Part shown: one piece after another, positions 16,407 through 25,220 of the stretch
Position numbering within the stretch: the first letter of the stretch is position 1
Layout of the letters: the number at the start of each line of letters is the position of its first letter
Origin: Dehalococcoidia bacterium
Lineage (GTDB): Bacteria; Chloroflexota; Dehalococcoidia; CAUJGQ01
Assembly: GCA_035310145.1 (NCBI GenBank)
Contig: DATGEL010000049.1
Span: forward strand, 1 to 64,000
Reading direction: 5' to 3'
Length of the DNA stretch: 64,000 nucleotides
Made by a program: the position numbers and the translations under genes
The notes under the pieces: model-generated
Database searches by the model: none
The model's input: only the letters and a program-made list of their open reading frames with translations
Told to the model about the DNA's origin: nothing

Positions 16407-17345
16407 ATGATTCTGCAACATTTAGAGACGTTCGTGCGCGTCGTGGACGAGGGCAACTTCACCCGTGCGGGCGAGCTGCTGAATTTGAGCCAGCCCGCGG
16501 TCACGCGCCAGGTGGCGGCGCTGGAGCGCGAGCTGGGCGCCACGCTGGTCGAGCGCGGCGGCCGCGGCCTGCACCTCACGGCGATGGGCCAAAGCGTCTA
16601 CCAGCACGCGCACCACATCCTGGCGCAGGTGGAGAATCTGAAGACGGACGTGACCTCGCTGGCCGACCCGGAGCGGGGCGAGGTCTCGATCGCCTGCGTC
16701 ACCACGGTCGGGCTGTTCACCCTGCCGCGGCTGCTGGCCGAGTTTCGCGCCGCCTATCCCAACGTGCGGCTCCGCGTCTGGTCGGCCCGCGCCGACGGCG
16801 TGCTCGACCGCCTGCTCGAAGGTAACGCCGACCTCGGCCTGACCAGCACGCCCGTGGCCCACCCGCGGCTGGAGTCGACGGCGCTGTTCGAGGACCAGAT
16901 CATCGCCGTCGCCGCGCCGGCCTACGCGGCCGGGCTGCTGGACCCCATCCCGCTGGCGGAGTTCTCGCAGCTCGACATGATCCTCTTCCAGGCGCCGTCG
17001 CGCTTCCGCACGCACGTCGATGCGGAGCTGGAGCAGGCGGGCGTCTATCCGCGCATCACGATGGAGTTCGACAGCCACGAGGCGGTGCGCACGGCGGCGC
17101 AGATGGGCTACGGCGTGGGTATGGTGCCACGCCAGGCGGTGGCCGCGGAGCTGGCGGCGGGGGCGCTGGTCGAGCTGCGCGTTGCCGGCCTGCCGCGGAT
17201 CACGCGGACCACCTGCCTGGTGGTGCCGCGCCGCGGCGCCCCGCCGCCGCCGGCAGTGGCGAACTTCATCCGCTTGCTGCTCGCCCGCTACGGCCACGGG
17301 GTGCGAGGGAACAGGGCGGCGCTGCAGCCGGCGGCGACGGTGTAG
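16407..17345 (+). CDS. LysR family transcriptional regulator
   Basis: 312 residues. The N-terminal winged helix (LETFVRVVDEGNFTRAGELL, LNLSQPAVTRQVAALEREL) and a C-terminal substrate-binding domain (EVSIACVTTVGLFTLPRLLA) are clear. LysR proteins usually regulate the divergently transcribed neighbour, here korAB, and their own gene. The effector is unknown. The start is an ATG following a GGAG-like run (AAAGGAGCC, 16390-16398). Confidence 0.92.
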   Translation: MILQHLETFVRVVDEGNFTRAGELLNLSQPAVTRQVAALERELGATLVERGGRGLHLTAMGQSVYQHAHHILAQVENLKTDVTSLADPERGEVSIACVTTVGLFTLPRLLAEFRAAYPNVRLRVWSARADGVLDRLLEGNADLGLTSTPVAHPRLESTALFEDQIIAVAAPAYAAGLLDPIPLAEFSQLDMILFQAPSRFRTHVDAELEQAGVYPRITMEFDSHEAVRTAAQMGYGVGMVPRQAVAAELAAGALVELRVAGLPRITRTTCLVVPRRGAPPPPAVANFIRLLLARYGHGVRGNRAALQPAATV

Positions 17346-17437
17346 GCCGCCTCAGCACGGCGGCGGGCTGCGACTTTTGGCGACGTGCTGCGTCCTTTTC
17401 TGTGCCGGGGCACGCCTCTCGCGTGCGGCCGCCGCGG

Positions 17438-19042
17438 ATGGCTTCAATGCGCAGTCATAGGACTCGCCTGCTGCTCTGCTTCGCGACGGCTTGTGCCGCG
17501 CTGATCGTGGCGCTCGCGCTTGCCGGCGGGAGCGGCCCGCCACGGGCGGCCGGCCAGCCGCAACCGTCGCTCACGCCGGAGAACCAGATCACGATTCCGG
17601 GCGGCCGCACGCTGGCGCCGGGCGAAGACGTGACCTTCGTGCCGCCGCCGCCCGCGCCCCTGCCAACGCCGGCGCCGGGTGCTCCGCCGATCCGAGCGCA
17701 CTTTTCGGCCGTGACCGTGCACGTCATCAATGGATCGCCAGGCCGCGTGTTCGTTTCGCTCGGGGCGCCCGACTTCACCGTGACCGCCTTTGAGGATGCG
17801 CTGGTCCAGCTGCAGACTTCGTATCCCTCCGAGTTCGTTCCCGGCGGCGTGCCCGGCCTCGGCTTCTGCGGCGCCGACGACGCGCGCGGCAACGTCGTGC
17901 GCTGCCGCGCCCGGCTCGCGACGATGTTCCCGTCAGGCGCCCTTGAGGTAGCCGTCACCACGGTCCCGGAAGACGCCGCGATACAGGAGTCCGCGCTGGC
18001 CCCTGGCGACACGGTGCATTGGATCTATCCAGCGGCGGACGGGGCGGCCGAAAGGCTGTCGCCCGCGCTTTCCGTGGCCAACGACGCCAAACAGCCGCTG
18101 ACTGCCGCCTGGGACGGCGCGAAGCTGACGGCCGCGACCGACGCGGACGTGGCGCTCACCGCCGGCCTGCAGGCGCCTGGCCTGCCCGTCGACCAGTGGC
18201 CGCCATCGAGTCTCTGCGCGGAGGCGCCGGAAGCGCCGAATGCGCTGAGTTGCGACCTGAGCGGTTACCTGCAGGTCGACGCAACTATCCGCTCGCTGCC
18301 CCGGGCGCCTCGGAGCGTGCCGCAACTCGCCTATCGTGACCGCTTCGGCGATGGCGTGCTCTCGATCACGCCCGTCGGTCCGGACGTGGCGCCGGGCGGC
18401 GAGGCCGTCAACGTGACGGTCGACGCCGGCGGCCGCTCCTTCGCCGGGCAGGGCGCGCTGCGTCCGGGTGGGCCGGGCGGGCAGTTTGCGCTGAGCTTCA
18501 GCGCAAATGACGATGCCGGCGCCGCCTACCTGTTCACCGGCGAGTTGAAGCCGTTCGGCGACACGTTCGCGGCCCGCGGCTCCTGGCTCGGCCTCGCCAC
18601 GCCTCACACCGTCGGCAGCTGGCAGGCAGGAGATGCGGACGCGGCGCAGGTGTCCGCCTTCGCCGTGCCGATCAGCTATACGACGCGCACTCCGGACGAT
18701 CCGAACTTCAGCTTCCCCGGCATGGGACTGCCGTTCCTGAGCGACGAGCTTGTCGGATTCGACCCGCCGGGAAGCGGGGCGCATCCGGTCGCACCGCCAA
18801 CCATCGCCGTGGCCGGCCAAACTATCGGCCTTCAGGCGATCACCACGGCGCCGCTGGTCGGCAGCCGCTACACCTATGACTTCGACTTCGGCGACGGCAG
18901 CGTCGACACGGGCGACACACGCCAAACCGTACCCCACGTCTACCAGGCCGCCGGCGTCTACACGATCGTCGCCGTCCTGACCGACGAGAGCGGTGTCCAG
19001 GCCTTCGGCGCGACGCGGATCCGCATCGCGCCGGTGCCGTAG
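17438..19042 (+). CDS. Exported protein with C-terminal PKD domain
   Basis: About 534 residues; ATG 17438 or 17447 (MRSHRTRLLLCF) is likely the start, giving a signal peptide or anchor (LLLCFATACAALIVALALAG) and a Pro-rich linker (PPPPAPLPTPAPGAPP). The middle is beta-rich without a named family. The last ~85 residues form a PKD fold (YTYDFDFGDGSVDTGD, VPHVYQAAGVYTIVAVLTDE). PKD domains mediate extracellular protein or polysaccharide contacts. Function otherwise unknown. Confidence 0.75.
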   Translation: MASMRSHRTRLLLCFATACAALIVALALAGGSGPPRAAGQPQPSLTPENQITIPGGRTLAPGEDVTFVPPPPAPLPTPAPGAPPIRAHFSAVTVHVINGSPGRVFVSLGAPDFTVTAFEDALVQLQTSYPSEFVPGGVPGLGFCGADDARGNVVRCRARLATMFPSGALEVAVTTVPEDAAIQESALAPGDTVHWIYPAADGAAERLSPALSVANDAKQPLTAAWDGAKLTAATDADVALTAGLQAPGLPVDQWPPSSLCAEAPEAPNALSCDLSGYLQVDATIRSLPRAPRSVPQLAYRDRFGDGVLSITPVGPDVAPGGEAVNVTVDAGGRSFAGQGALRPGGPGGQFALSFSANDDAGAAYLFTGELKPFGDTFAARGSWLGLATPHTVGSWQAGDADAAQVSAFAVPISYTTRTPDDPNFSFPGMGLPFLSDELVGFDPPGSGAHPVAPPTIAVAGQTIGLQAITTAPLVGSRYTYDFDFGDGSVDTGDTRQTVPHVYQAAGVYTIVAVLTDESGVQAFGATRIRIAPVP

Positions 19043-19126
19043 CCGCACGCAGGCGAGGACGACGCTCCCGCGGTCAGTTGCCCTTCCGCAAATGGGATAC
19101 GCTGGAGGTGAGCCACGCGACCGCGC

Positions 19127-20371
19127 GTGGCCGCAGCGCCCGGAAAGGCCAGCGACGTGGTTGCCGGAACCAATCCCCTGATGTCGCCCGAGAATTTGGA
19201 CAATCCCTACCCGCTCTACGCCCTGGCACGGCAGTTTGAGCCGTTCTCCTTTCAGCCGGAGATGCAGGCGTGGAACGCGTTCCTGTACGAAGACTGCCGC
19301 GCGATCCTGCGTGACCCGCGGCGGTTCTCCAGCGACTTTCAGCGCAACCTGCCGCCCGCCGAACGCGCCACCACCAGCATCCTCAACCTCGACCCGCCGC
19401 GCCACACGCAGCTGCGCGAGCTGGTCAACCGCGCCTTCACGCCGCGCATGGTGCAGCAACTGGCGCCACGCATCCGCGCGATTACGGACGAGCTGCTGGC
19501 GGCCGTGGAACCGAGCGGCCGCACCGACCTGATTCACGACCTCGCCTATCCGCTGCCGGTGATCGTGATCGCCGAGATCCTGGGCGTGCCGCCGGAGGAC
19601 CGCGCGGACTTCAAGCGCTGGTCGGATGTGATCGCGGCGAGCCTCGGCACCGGCCTTGGAGCCGAAGGCGAGGACGAGGCGATGGGCGCGCGCGAAGTGC
19701 CCGAACAGACGATCACGGAGATGAGCGCCTACTTCGGCGCCGTGGTCGACGCGCGCGAGCGGGAGCCGCGGCAGGACCTGATCAGCGCCCTGATCGCGGC
19801 GGAGATCGAAGGCCAGAAGCTGACGCGCGACGAAATCCTGACCTTTTGCATCCTCTTGCTCGTCGCCGGCAACGAGACGACGACCAACCTGATCGGCAAT
19901 GCCGTGCGCACGCTGCTGGAGCAGCCCGCGGCCCTTGCGCGGCTGCGCGCCGGCGCGACGCTCTGGCCCTCGGCGGTGGAAGAGGTGCTGCGCTACCGCC
20001 CGCCCGTGCAGGCCACCGTGCGCCTGACGACCGAGGATACGGAGCTGCGCCGCCAGGCGATGAAGGCCGGGCAGGTGGTGATCGTCTGGCTGGCCTCCGC
20101 CAACCGCGACGCCGACGAGTTCCCCAACCCGGACACGTTTGACATCGCCCGCTCGCCCAACCGGCACCTGAGCTTCGGCCAGGGCATCCACTTCTGCCTC
20201 GGTGCGCCGCTGGCGCGGCTCGAGGCCGCGATCGCGCTGGACGAGATCGGCCGGCGTCTGCCCAACCTGCGCCGGGCGGACGCCGCGCCGCTGGAGCAGG
20301 TGCCCGGCTTTATCATGCACGGCGTCAAGCACCTGCCGCTGGCGTTCGATCGGCGAAACGGTCGAGACTGA
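19127..20371 (+). CDS. Cytochrome P450
   Basis: 414 residues, bacterial class I length. The I-helix oxygen-binding motif AGNETTTNLI, the ExxR motif (EVLRYRPP) and the haem loop FGQGIHFCLGAPLARLEA with its ligand Cys are intact. It needs a ferredoxin/reductase pair that is not next to it. Start choice is uncertain: GTG 19127 lies inside a perfect hairpin (arms 19112-19119 and 19124-19131), while GTG 19157 has GGAAAGG 9 nt upstream and would remove 10 residues. The substrate cannot be predicted. Confidence 0.93.
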   Translation: MAAAPGKASDVVAGTNPLMSPENLDNPYPLYALARQFEPFSFQPEMQAWNAFLYEDCRAILRDPRRFSSDFQRNLPPAERATTSILNLDPPRHTQLRELVNRAFTPRMVQQLAPRIRAITDELLAAVEPSGRTDLIHDLAYPLPVIVIAEILGVPPEDRADFKRWSDVIAASLGTGLGAEGEDEAMGAREVPEQTITEMSAYFGAVVDAREREPRQDLISALIAAEIEGQKLTRDEILTFCILLLVAGNETTTNLIGNAVRTLLEQPAALARLRAGATLWPSAVEEVLRYRPPVQATVRLTTEDTELRRQAMKAGQVVIVWLASANRDADEFPNPDTFDIARSPNRHLSFGQGIHFCLGAPLARLEAAIALDEIGRRLPNLRRADAAPLEQVPGFIMHGVKHLPLAFDRRNGRD

Positions 20372-20477
20372 GCGCGCTCGCGCCGGCCCCGCTCCGCGGC
20401 CGTCCATCTTTCCGTGCCGACGCCCGCGGGCTTACGATGATCGCAGGGTGTTGGCTCGGTGGAGGAGGGAATCCGTC

Positions 20478-20786
20478 ATGGCCGTCATCATTTACATCGC
20501 CTGCCTCGCGGCGCTCGTCTGGGGCGGCTGGCGCGTGGCCCAGTACCGCCGGGGCCAGCTCGACTACCCGCACGGCAACGAACGCCGTCGCCGGCAACTG
20601 GTCGTGCAAACGCACTCGTATCTCGCCCTCGCCGGCGGCGCCAGCGCCGTGGTCGCGCTGATCTTCCTCTTCGGCCACAAGCTCTCCGGCGGCGCGGGCG
20701 TGCTGCTGCTGGTGCTCGGCGCGCTGGCCCTAATCGGCGCCGGCGCAAGCATCGTCAGCTCGCCCACGGCGTCCGATTGGGAGTAA
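20478..20786 (+). CDS. Small membrane protein with three predicted spans
   Basis: 102 residues, ATG preceded by GGAGGAGGGA. Hydrophobic stretches at about 1-17 (MAVIIYIACLAALVWGGW), 53-70 (LALAGGASAVVALIFLFG) and 75-93 (GAGVLLLVLGALALIGAG) flank a basic loop (RRGQLDYPHGNERRRRQ). No family recognised. Confidence 0.65.
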   Translation: MAVIIYIACLAALVWGGWRVAQYRRGQLDYPHGNERRRRQLVVQTHSYLALAGGASAVVALIFLFGHKLSGGAGVLLLVLGALALIGAGASIVSSPTASDWE

Positions 20787-20865
20787 CCGCAAAGCGCGGC
20801 CGGCTGGCCTGCACCCGTAGCCGTGTGCCATGCTCAGCGGGGCGGCCTGCCGCCCGAGGTGCAGT

Positions 20866-21636
20866 GTGACCGCTGATCAGGGCACGGGCGCGAACAGCGC
20901 CATCCCGGGTGACGCCGTCGTGCTGGCGCACAGCTCCGATCTGCACCTCGCTTCGGAGACGCGGCACGAGGACGACCTCGCGCGGCTGCAGGGCGTGCTC
21001 GAGGCAGCGCTGGCGGCGGGGGCCGACGCGCTGCTGTTGGCGGGCGACATCTTCGACCACAACCGCGTCAAGCTGCCGCTGATCGACGCCGTTGGCCGCC
21101 GCCTGCAGGATGCGGCGCTGCCGGTGATTATTCTGCCCGGCAACCACGACTGCCTTGCCGCCGGCTCCGTCTACCGCCGCGGCGGGCTGGGCGAGCTGCC
21201 CAACGTCGAGGTGCTCGGCATCACCGTGGACGAGCTGCTGCCGCTGGCCGGCCTTGACCTCGAAGTCTGGGGGAGGCCGCACCCCGATCACGTGGACATG
21301 GCGCCGCTGCGCGAGCCTGCGCCGCGTGGCTCGGCGCGCTGGCGCGTGGCGATCGCGCACGGGCACTGGGTCAGCGGCCCGCAGGACCTGCACCGCTCCT
21401 GGCTGATTCACCAGGAGGAGCTGGACGCGCTGCAAGCCGACTACCTTGCCCTTGGCCACTGGGACCTGGCGACGAAGATCGGCGCCGGCGCACTGCCCGC
21501 CTACTACTCCGGCTCGCCCGACCTCGCGAAGACGATCAACCTGGTGCGGCTGAGCGCGGGCGGCGTCGAGGTGACGCGCATGCCGCTGCCGGCCAGCACG
21601 AACGGCGGGGCGGACGATGGGCGACGCGGCGCCTGA
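20866..21636 (+). CDS. Calcineurin-like metallophosphoesterase
   Basis: 256 residues from GTG 20866 (GAGG 5 nt upstream); an ATG 12 codons earlier is the alternative. Motifs in order: SSDLHLA (D-x-H), LLAGDIFDHN (GD), LPGNHD, AIAHGHW and LALGHWD, so the binuclear metal centre of the family can be formed, although the last motif is GHW rather than GHxH. This resembles SbcD-like or general phosphodiesterases, but there is no SbcC partner. The 3' end overlaps the next gene by 20 nt. Confidence 0.85.
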   Translation: MTADQGTGANSAIPGDAVVLAHSSDLHLASETRHEDDLARLQGVLEAALAAGADALLLAGDIFDHNRVKLPLIDAVGRRLQDAALPVIILPGNHDCLAAGSVYRRGGLGELPNVEVLGITVDELLPLAGLDLEVWGRPHPDHVDMAPLREPAPRGSARWRVAIAHGHWVSGPQDLHRSWLIHQEELDALQADYLALGHWDLATKIGAGALPAYYSGSPDLAKTINLVRLSAGGVEVTRMPLPASTNGGADDGRRGA

Positions 21637-22456
21637 GGTTCTGCGTCCGGATCTCTTCGCCGGGCGAGCGGCGATCGTCACCGGCGGCGGCAGCGGCATC
21701 GGCCGGGTGATCGCGCGGCGCTTCGCGGCGCTGGGCGCCGGCGTCGCCGTGGCGGGCCGGCACATCGAGACGCTGGGCGAGACGCGAGCGCAGATCGAAG
21801 CCGCGGGCGGGCTCTGCCAGGCGCTGGCGACGGACATCCGCGACGTGGCGCAGGTCGAGGCGCTGGTCGCAGGCGCGATCGAGCGCTTTGGCCGCGTCGA
21901 CTTCCTGATCAACAACGCCGGTGGCCAGTTCCCGGCGCGGCCTTCGCAGATCTCGGACCGCGGCTGGCGCTCGGTGATCGACCTGAACCTCAACGGCACC
22001 TGGAACATGTGCAGCCGCGTCGGGCCGCGCCTGGTGGCGCAGGAGTTCGGCGCGATCGTCAACGTCGTGCACGTGTACGCGCTGGAACGCGGCGCCTACT
22101 TCTTCGCCCACTCCGGCGCGGCGCGAGCCGGCGTCATCAACCTGACTCGCACGCTGGCGAACTACTGGGGCCGCCACAACGTCACCGTCAACGCGCTGGC
22201 GCCGGGCAACGTGGACACGACCGGGATGCGCGAGAAGGAACTGGCGCAGGCGGGCTTCGACGCGGCGTCGGAAGCCGCAAACCTCGCCTCGGTGCCCGCG
22301 CACCGCTACGCCTCACCGGAGGAAGTGGCGGAGCTGTGCGCCTTCCTCTGCTCGCCGGCGGCGCGCTTCGTCAACGGCGCCGTGCTGGTCGCGGACGGCG
22401 GGCAACTGCTGCACAACTGGCCGGAGCCGGCCGGCTGGGAGATGGAGCGGCCCTGA
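21617..22456 (+). CDS. SDR reductase of the trans-2-enoyl-CoA reductase (PECR) type
   Basis: 279 residues. TGGGSGIGRVIARRFAALGA binds NADP(H). The catalytic region reads NNAGGQFPARP and, instead of YxxxK, HSGAARAGV. That exact replacement is characteristic of peroxisomal trans-2-enoyl-CoA reductase and the 2,4-dienoyl-CoA reductase branch of the SDRs, so a role in saturating enoyl-CoA intermediates is likely by family. It overlaps the phosphoesterase gene by 20 nt and is convergent with the gene at 22472. Confidence 0.87.
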   Translation: MGDAAPEVLRPDLFAGRAAIVTGGGSGIGRVIARRFAALGAGVAVAGRHIETLGETRAQIEAAGGLCQALATDIRDVAQVEALVAGAIERFGRVDFLINNAGGQFPARPSQISDRGWRSVIDLNLNGTWNMCSRVGPRLVAQEFGAIVNVVHVYALERGAYFFAHSGAARAGVINLTRTLANYWGRHNVTVNALAPGNVDTTGMREKELAQAGFDAASEAANLASVPAHRYASPEEVAELCAFLCSPAARFVNGAVLVADGGQLLHNWPEPAGWEMERP

Positions 22457-22471
22457 ACGCGGCCCCGGCGA

Positions 22472-23296
22472 TCAGCGCCGGCCCGCGGCCGTGCGATCGC
22501 TGATGCGGTGCAGGGAACGCGCCGGTGCCGCGGGCGCAGCCGCCGTCGGTCCCGCCGACTCACCGGCCGAGCCTGCAGACGGAACCACGCCCGCTTCCGG
22601 CGCGGTGGCGCGCGGTTGGCTGCCGCTGCGCAGGAAGCCGGCGAAGATGATGGAGATGCCGAGGATCTCGCCGGCGTAGAGAAACTCGCCGTGCCCGAAG
22701 GCCTCGAGCGAGCCGGCGCTGGCGATGACGATAGCGCCACCGGCAATGAGGAGGTTGGCGATCACGCGGTTGCCGGCGCGCCGGCGCCGGTCCAGCCGCA
22801 CGTCGAGATAGAGGATCGCGCTCCAGATCGCGCCGCCCACCAGCAGGAGCGTGCCGTAGATGTTGAGCAACGCGGCGTCGGCGCGCAGATCGGCCGGCAG
22901 GCTCGTGGCGCGTGGTGTAACCTTGCCGGCCGGCGGCAGGATCTCGCCCAGGTGCAGCGGCACGGTGAAGATGCGCAGCGTGGCCACGGCCGACACGAGC
23001 AACAAGACGGCGAAGATGATCCGGGCGGCGCGGCGCGGCAGCAGCAGGAAGGCCGTGCCCTGGCCGAGGTAGGCCGCGGTGAGCAGGCCGCCGGAGAGAT
23101 ACCAGATGCGGAAGGCCGGCGTGCTCCAGCCCCAGCCCTCAGCCACGAACTGGGCGCTGGTGGCGGCGCCGTAACAGAGCAGAGCGACCGCCCAGACGAG
23201 CCGATGCAGCCTTCGCCGCCGCCGGTACTGCCAGAGCACGGCGCCAGCGAAGGCGAAGGTGATCAGGCTTGCCAGGAGCGAGATCGCGACTGACAT
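22472..23296 (-). CDS. Seven-span integral membrane protein of unknown function
   Basis: 274 residues from ATG 23296; the frame runs on upstream but without a start signal. About seven hydrophobic segments alternate with basic loops (QYRRRRRLHRL, VRLDRRRRAGNR), followed by a disordered Ala/Pro/Ser-rich cytoplasmic tail of about 55 residues. The topology resembles bacterial 7TM proteins but no conserved motif is recognised. Confidence 0.7.
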   Translation of the reverse strand: MSVAISLLASLITFAFAGAVLWQYRRRRRLHRLVWAVALLCYGAATSAQFVAEGWGWSTPAFRIWYLSGGLLTAAYLGQGTAFLLLPRRAARIIFAVLLLVSAVATLRIFTVPLHLGEILPPAGKVTPRATSLPADLRADAALLNIYGTLLLVGGAIWSAILYLDVRLDRRRRAGNRVIANLLIAGGAIVIASAGSLEAFGHGEFLYAGEILGISIIFAGFLRSGSQPRATAPEAGVVPSAGSAGESAGPTAAAPAAPARSLHRISDRTAAGRR

Positions 23297-23482
23297 GGCT
23301 CCGGCCTGGCGCGGGCGGGCCAGACTCCCGCCGTGCGCGTTGAGCATGCTCCGTCTTCGCATTTTACCGCGCCCGCGGGAGCCGGCGCGAGGTGGAGGGT
23401 CCGACGCGTCGGCGTTCGCTGGCGGCAGCGCGAACGCCGATGCTACGATCGCGGCGCTGGCGAGCGGCGGAACGGGGAAGAG

Positions 23483-24247
23483 ATGAGGCGGCGGGGATTC
23501 GGCGGACTGCTCCTCGGCGGAGGGCTGGCGGTGGCGGCCATGGCCGCGGGGTGCGCCGTGAATCCGCAGGCGCCGCGCAACGAGCCCGGCGGCACGCCGG
23601 CGCCGGCCGGCAGCCTGCCCTGCCTCGGCGGGCTGCGCGCCTACCGCTTCAGCGGAGAATTGAAGTTCAACGCCGGCCAGGGCCAGGCGCGCAACCAGGT
23701 CGGCTCCCTGGCCAACCTCTTGCAGGACGTGCAGTTTGAGGGCGCCCACCGCGCCCCGGCGGCGACGCAACTGCAGGTCAGCTTCCCGCAGGGCGCCAGC
23801 CAGGACGTGGAGACGATCCGCATCGGCGGCACGCAGTACCAACGCGTGGGCGGCGGCGCCTGGGAGACGGCGAACGGCAGCGCCGGGCCGTTTGTGGCGG
23901 CCCTCGCCGGCCTCGATCCGCAAACGCTCTGCGAGCAGACGCTCGGCACGGTCAGCACCGCCGGCAAGGCGCCCGTGGCCGAGACGCTGAACGGCGTGCC
24001 GGCCCAGCACTACAGCTTCGCCCCCGGCGAGCTGGCGCGCACGCCGGGGCTCTTCGGCCAGGGCCGCGAGGGCGTCAACAATCAGCAGTCGTCCACGTCG
24101 CTCGACGTCTGGACCGCGGGCGGCAACCGCTATCCGCTGCGCATCGACGTGCAGAACCGCGACCCCGCCGACGGCAGCTCCTTCCAGCTCTCGCTCGACG
24201 TGCGCGACCCGAACGGCGGCGACATCGCCATCAAGGCGCCGCGCTGA
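23483..24247 (+). CDS. Lipoprotein of the LppX/LprG-like or outer-surface type
   Basis: 254 residues. The N-terminus MRRRGFGG, a hydrophobic stretch and the lipobox AMAAGC predict lipid attachment at about residue 23. The mature part (RAYRFSGELKFNAGQ ... GTQYQRVGGGAWE ... PLRIDVQNRDPADGS) reads as a curved beta-sheet shell like LolA/LppX proteins. That assignment is a guess from pattern. TGC followed by TACGAT at 23441-23449 could be an extended -10. Confidence 0.75.
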   Translation: MRRRGFGGLLLGGGLAVAAMAAGCAVNPQAPRNEPGGTPAPAGSLPCLGGLRAYRFSGELKFNAGQGQARNQVGSLANLLQDVQFEGAHRAPAATQLQVSFPQGASQDVETIRIGGTQYQRVGGGAWETANGSAGPFVAALAGLDPQTLCEQTLGTVSTAGKAPVAETLNGVPAQHYSFAPGELARTPGLFGQGREGVNNQQSSTSLDVWTAGGNRYPLRIDVQNRDPADGSSFQLSLDVRDPNGGDIAIKAPR

Positions 24248-24453
24248 TGGCGGGCGTGATCGTCGTTGCGATCCTGCTGGCGATCGTCGTCGTCGGCGGA
24301 CTGATCAGCTACCGCCAAACCCTGGGCCGCGGACCGTACGGCGGCTCGATGCACGGGGCGGTGAGCGTCGGTTCGCTGCTGGGCGTCTTCCTGGGCCTGA
24401 CGGCAGGCCTGGCGACGCTGCTGATCGTGTTGCTGGTCCGCGCGCTGCGCTGA
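24247..24453 (+). CDS. Small two-span membrane protein
   Basis: 68 residues. ATG overlaps the lipoprotein stop (TGATG), so it is coupled to it. Two hydrophobic segments (VIVVAILLAIVVVGGLI and LLGVFLGLTAGLATLLIVLL) flank a Gly-rich loop. Possibly a membrane partner of the lipoprotein. Confidence 0.6.
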   Translation: MAGVIVVAILLAIVVVGGLISYRQTLGRGPYGGSMHGAVSVGSLLGVFLGLTAGLATLLIVLLVRALR

Positions 24454-24484
24454 GGTGCATGGCGGTCCCAGCCCGTGGCCGCGG

Positions 24485-24697
24485 CTAGAGCAGGCGGCGG
24501 ATCGGCTTGCGGCCGGGGCGCGGGTCGTAGTTGGACTTGAACATCTCGATCTTGTCGCGCTCGATCAGGTATTTGCCGGCGAAGAGCACCGCCGGGACTT
24601 TGCCCTGCTTGATCAGGCGCCGCAGGCTCTGCGGGTGGATGGCCAGCACGCGGGCGGCCTCGACCAGGTCGAGGTAGTTCTCGAACGGTGTCGCCAT
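24485..24697 (-). CDS. Excisionase/MerR-type helix-turn-helix protein
   Basis: 70 residues. DLVEAARVLAIHPQSLRRLI, then KQGKVPAVLFAGKYLIERD and a basic tail (RPGRKPIRRLL) are typical of HTH_17 excisionase-family DNA-binding domains. Such small proteins act as excisionases or as regulators of toxin-type or mobile genes. A near-perfect palindrome lies about 46 bp upstream (24743-24756), a plausible own operator. Confidence 0.75.
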   Translation of the reverse strand: MATPFENYLDLVEAARVLAIHPQSLRRLIKQGKVPAVLFAGKYLIERDKIEMFKSNYDPRPGRKPIRRLL

Positions 24698-24742
24698 GGG
24701 GGGCTTCCTCGTTGCGAATCTGCTCAAGCGCGTGCGCCATAG

Positions 24743-24756
24743 TAACACCGGTGTCA
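24743..24756. promoter_or_regulatory. Palindromic operator candidate upstream of the HTH gene
   Basis: TAACACCGGTGTCA contains the perfect 10-bp palindrome ACACCGGTGT (24745-24754). On the reverse strand it falls between TTGTTT and TACTAT (17 bp apart), a possible promoter for the HTH gene, so a bound dimer would repress it. Confidence 0.45.
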
Positions 24757-24772
24757 AGTACAAACAACGCCG

Positions 24773-24982
24773 TCAGATGCGTTGCCGGCGCCGCTTCTTC
24801 AACGCTTCGGCTCGCTTCAGCACCGCATTGCGGTAGATTTGCGCAAGGTTGGCGCCGTGCGTCTGCATCTCGCGGCGCTTGCGGGCGCGCCGCTCCGGGC
24901 GCGTCTCATCAGCTCGATCATCGCTCACGGCAGCGTCCCTTCCACCGGTGATGCGCTCATCGTACGCGGCAGCAGTTGCCAT
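24773..24982 (-). CDS. Small basic hypothetical protein upstream of the HTH gene
   Basis: About 69 residues from ATG 24982 (other ATGs at 24994 and 25057). The charged C-terminal part (THGANLAQIYRNAVLKRAEA, then LKKRRRQRI) looks helical and nucleic-acid binding. No clear ribosome-binding site and no recognised family. With the HTH gene it may form a two-gene cassette. Confidence 0.4.
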   Translation of the reverse strand: MATAAAYDERITGGRDAAVSDDRADETRPERRARKRREMQTHGANLAQIYRNAVLKRAEALKKRRRQRI

Positions 24983-25121
24983 GCGGGCCGTCATCCCAGA
25001 CGCAGTGAGCGGTACGCCGCGGCGCGCCCTGACGATGACTGCCGGCCCGACACGCATGCGGAACGTGCTGCCGATGATCGCCCCTCCCTCCCGATCATTT
25101 ATATCGCGTGGAAGGCGAAGC

Positions 25122-25160
25122 TTAATCCCCAGAGGGAGAGGGGCAGGGGGTCGGGGGCAC
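25122..25160. repeat. CCCTCTCCC-type dispersed element (reverse orientation)
   Basis: TTAATCCCCAGAGGGAGAGG followed by a G-run is related, in reverse orientation, to 6846-6886, and its TAATCCCCAG part recurs inverted at 36206-36235. No tRNA-Sec is visible in this stretch although selB follows. Confidence 0.5.
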
Positions 25161-25202
25161 TCGTCGTTACGTCGCCTCGGTCCGGCCGTGCGGCGGATTG
25201 CG

Positions 25203-25211
25203 TGCTATCCT
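25203..25211 (+). promoter_or_regulatory. Extended -10 element of selB
   Basis: TG-C-TATCCT forms an extended -10 (TGnTATNNT). Only 9 nt separate it from the selB ATG and no Shine-Dalgarno sequence is present, so the mRNA may be leaderless. Confidence 0.4.
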
Positions 25212-25220
25212 CGTGCCACC

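Noticed and set aside
17933-20407. An 824-codon reverse open frame opposite the PKD and P450 genes
   Set aside because: No motif, biased composition, and fully antisense to genes with clear signatures.
24485-24697. Evidence for an integrated phage or plasmid
   Set aside because: Only an excisionase-like HTH was found; no integrase, attachment repeats or structural genes nearby.
25058-25220. tRNA-Sec upstream of selB
   Set aside because: No cloverleaf, no UCA anticodon arm and no CCA end could be drawn here.
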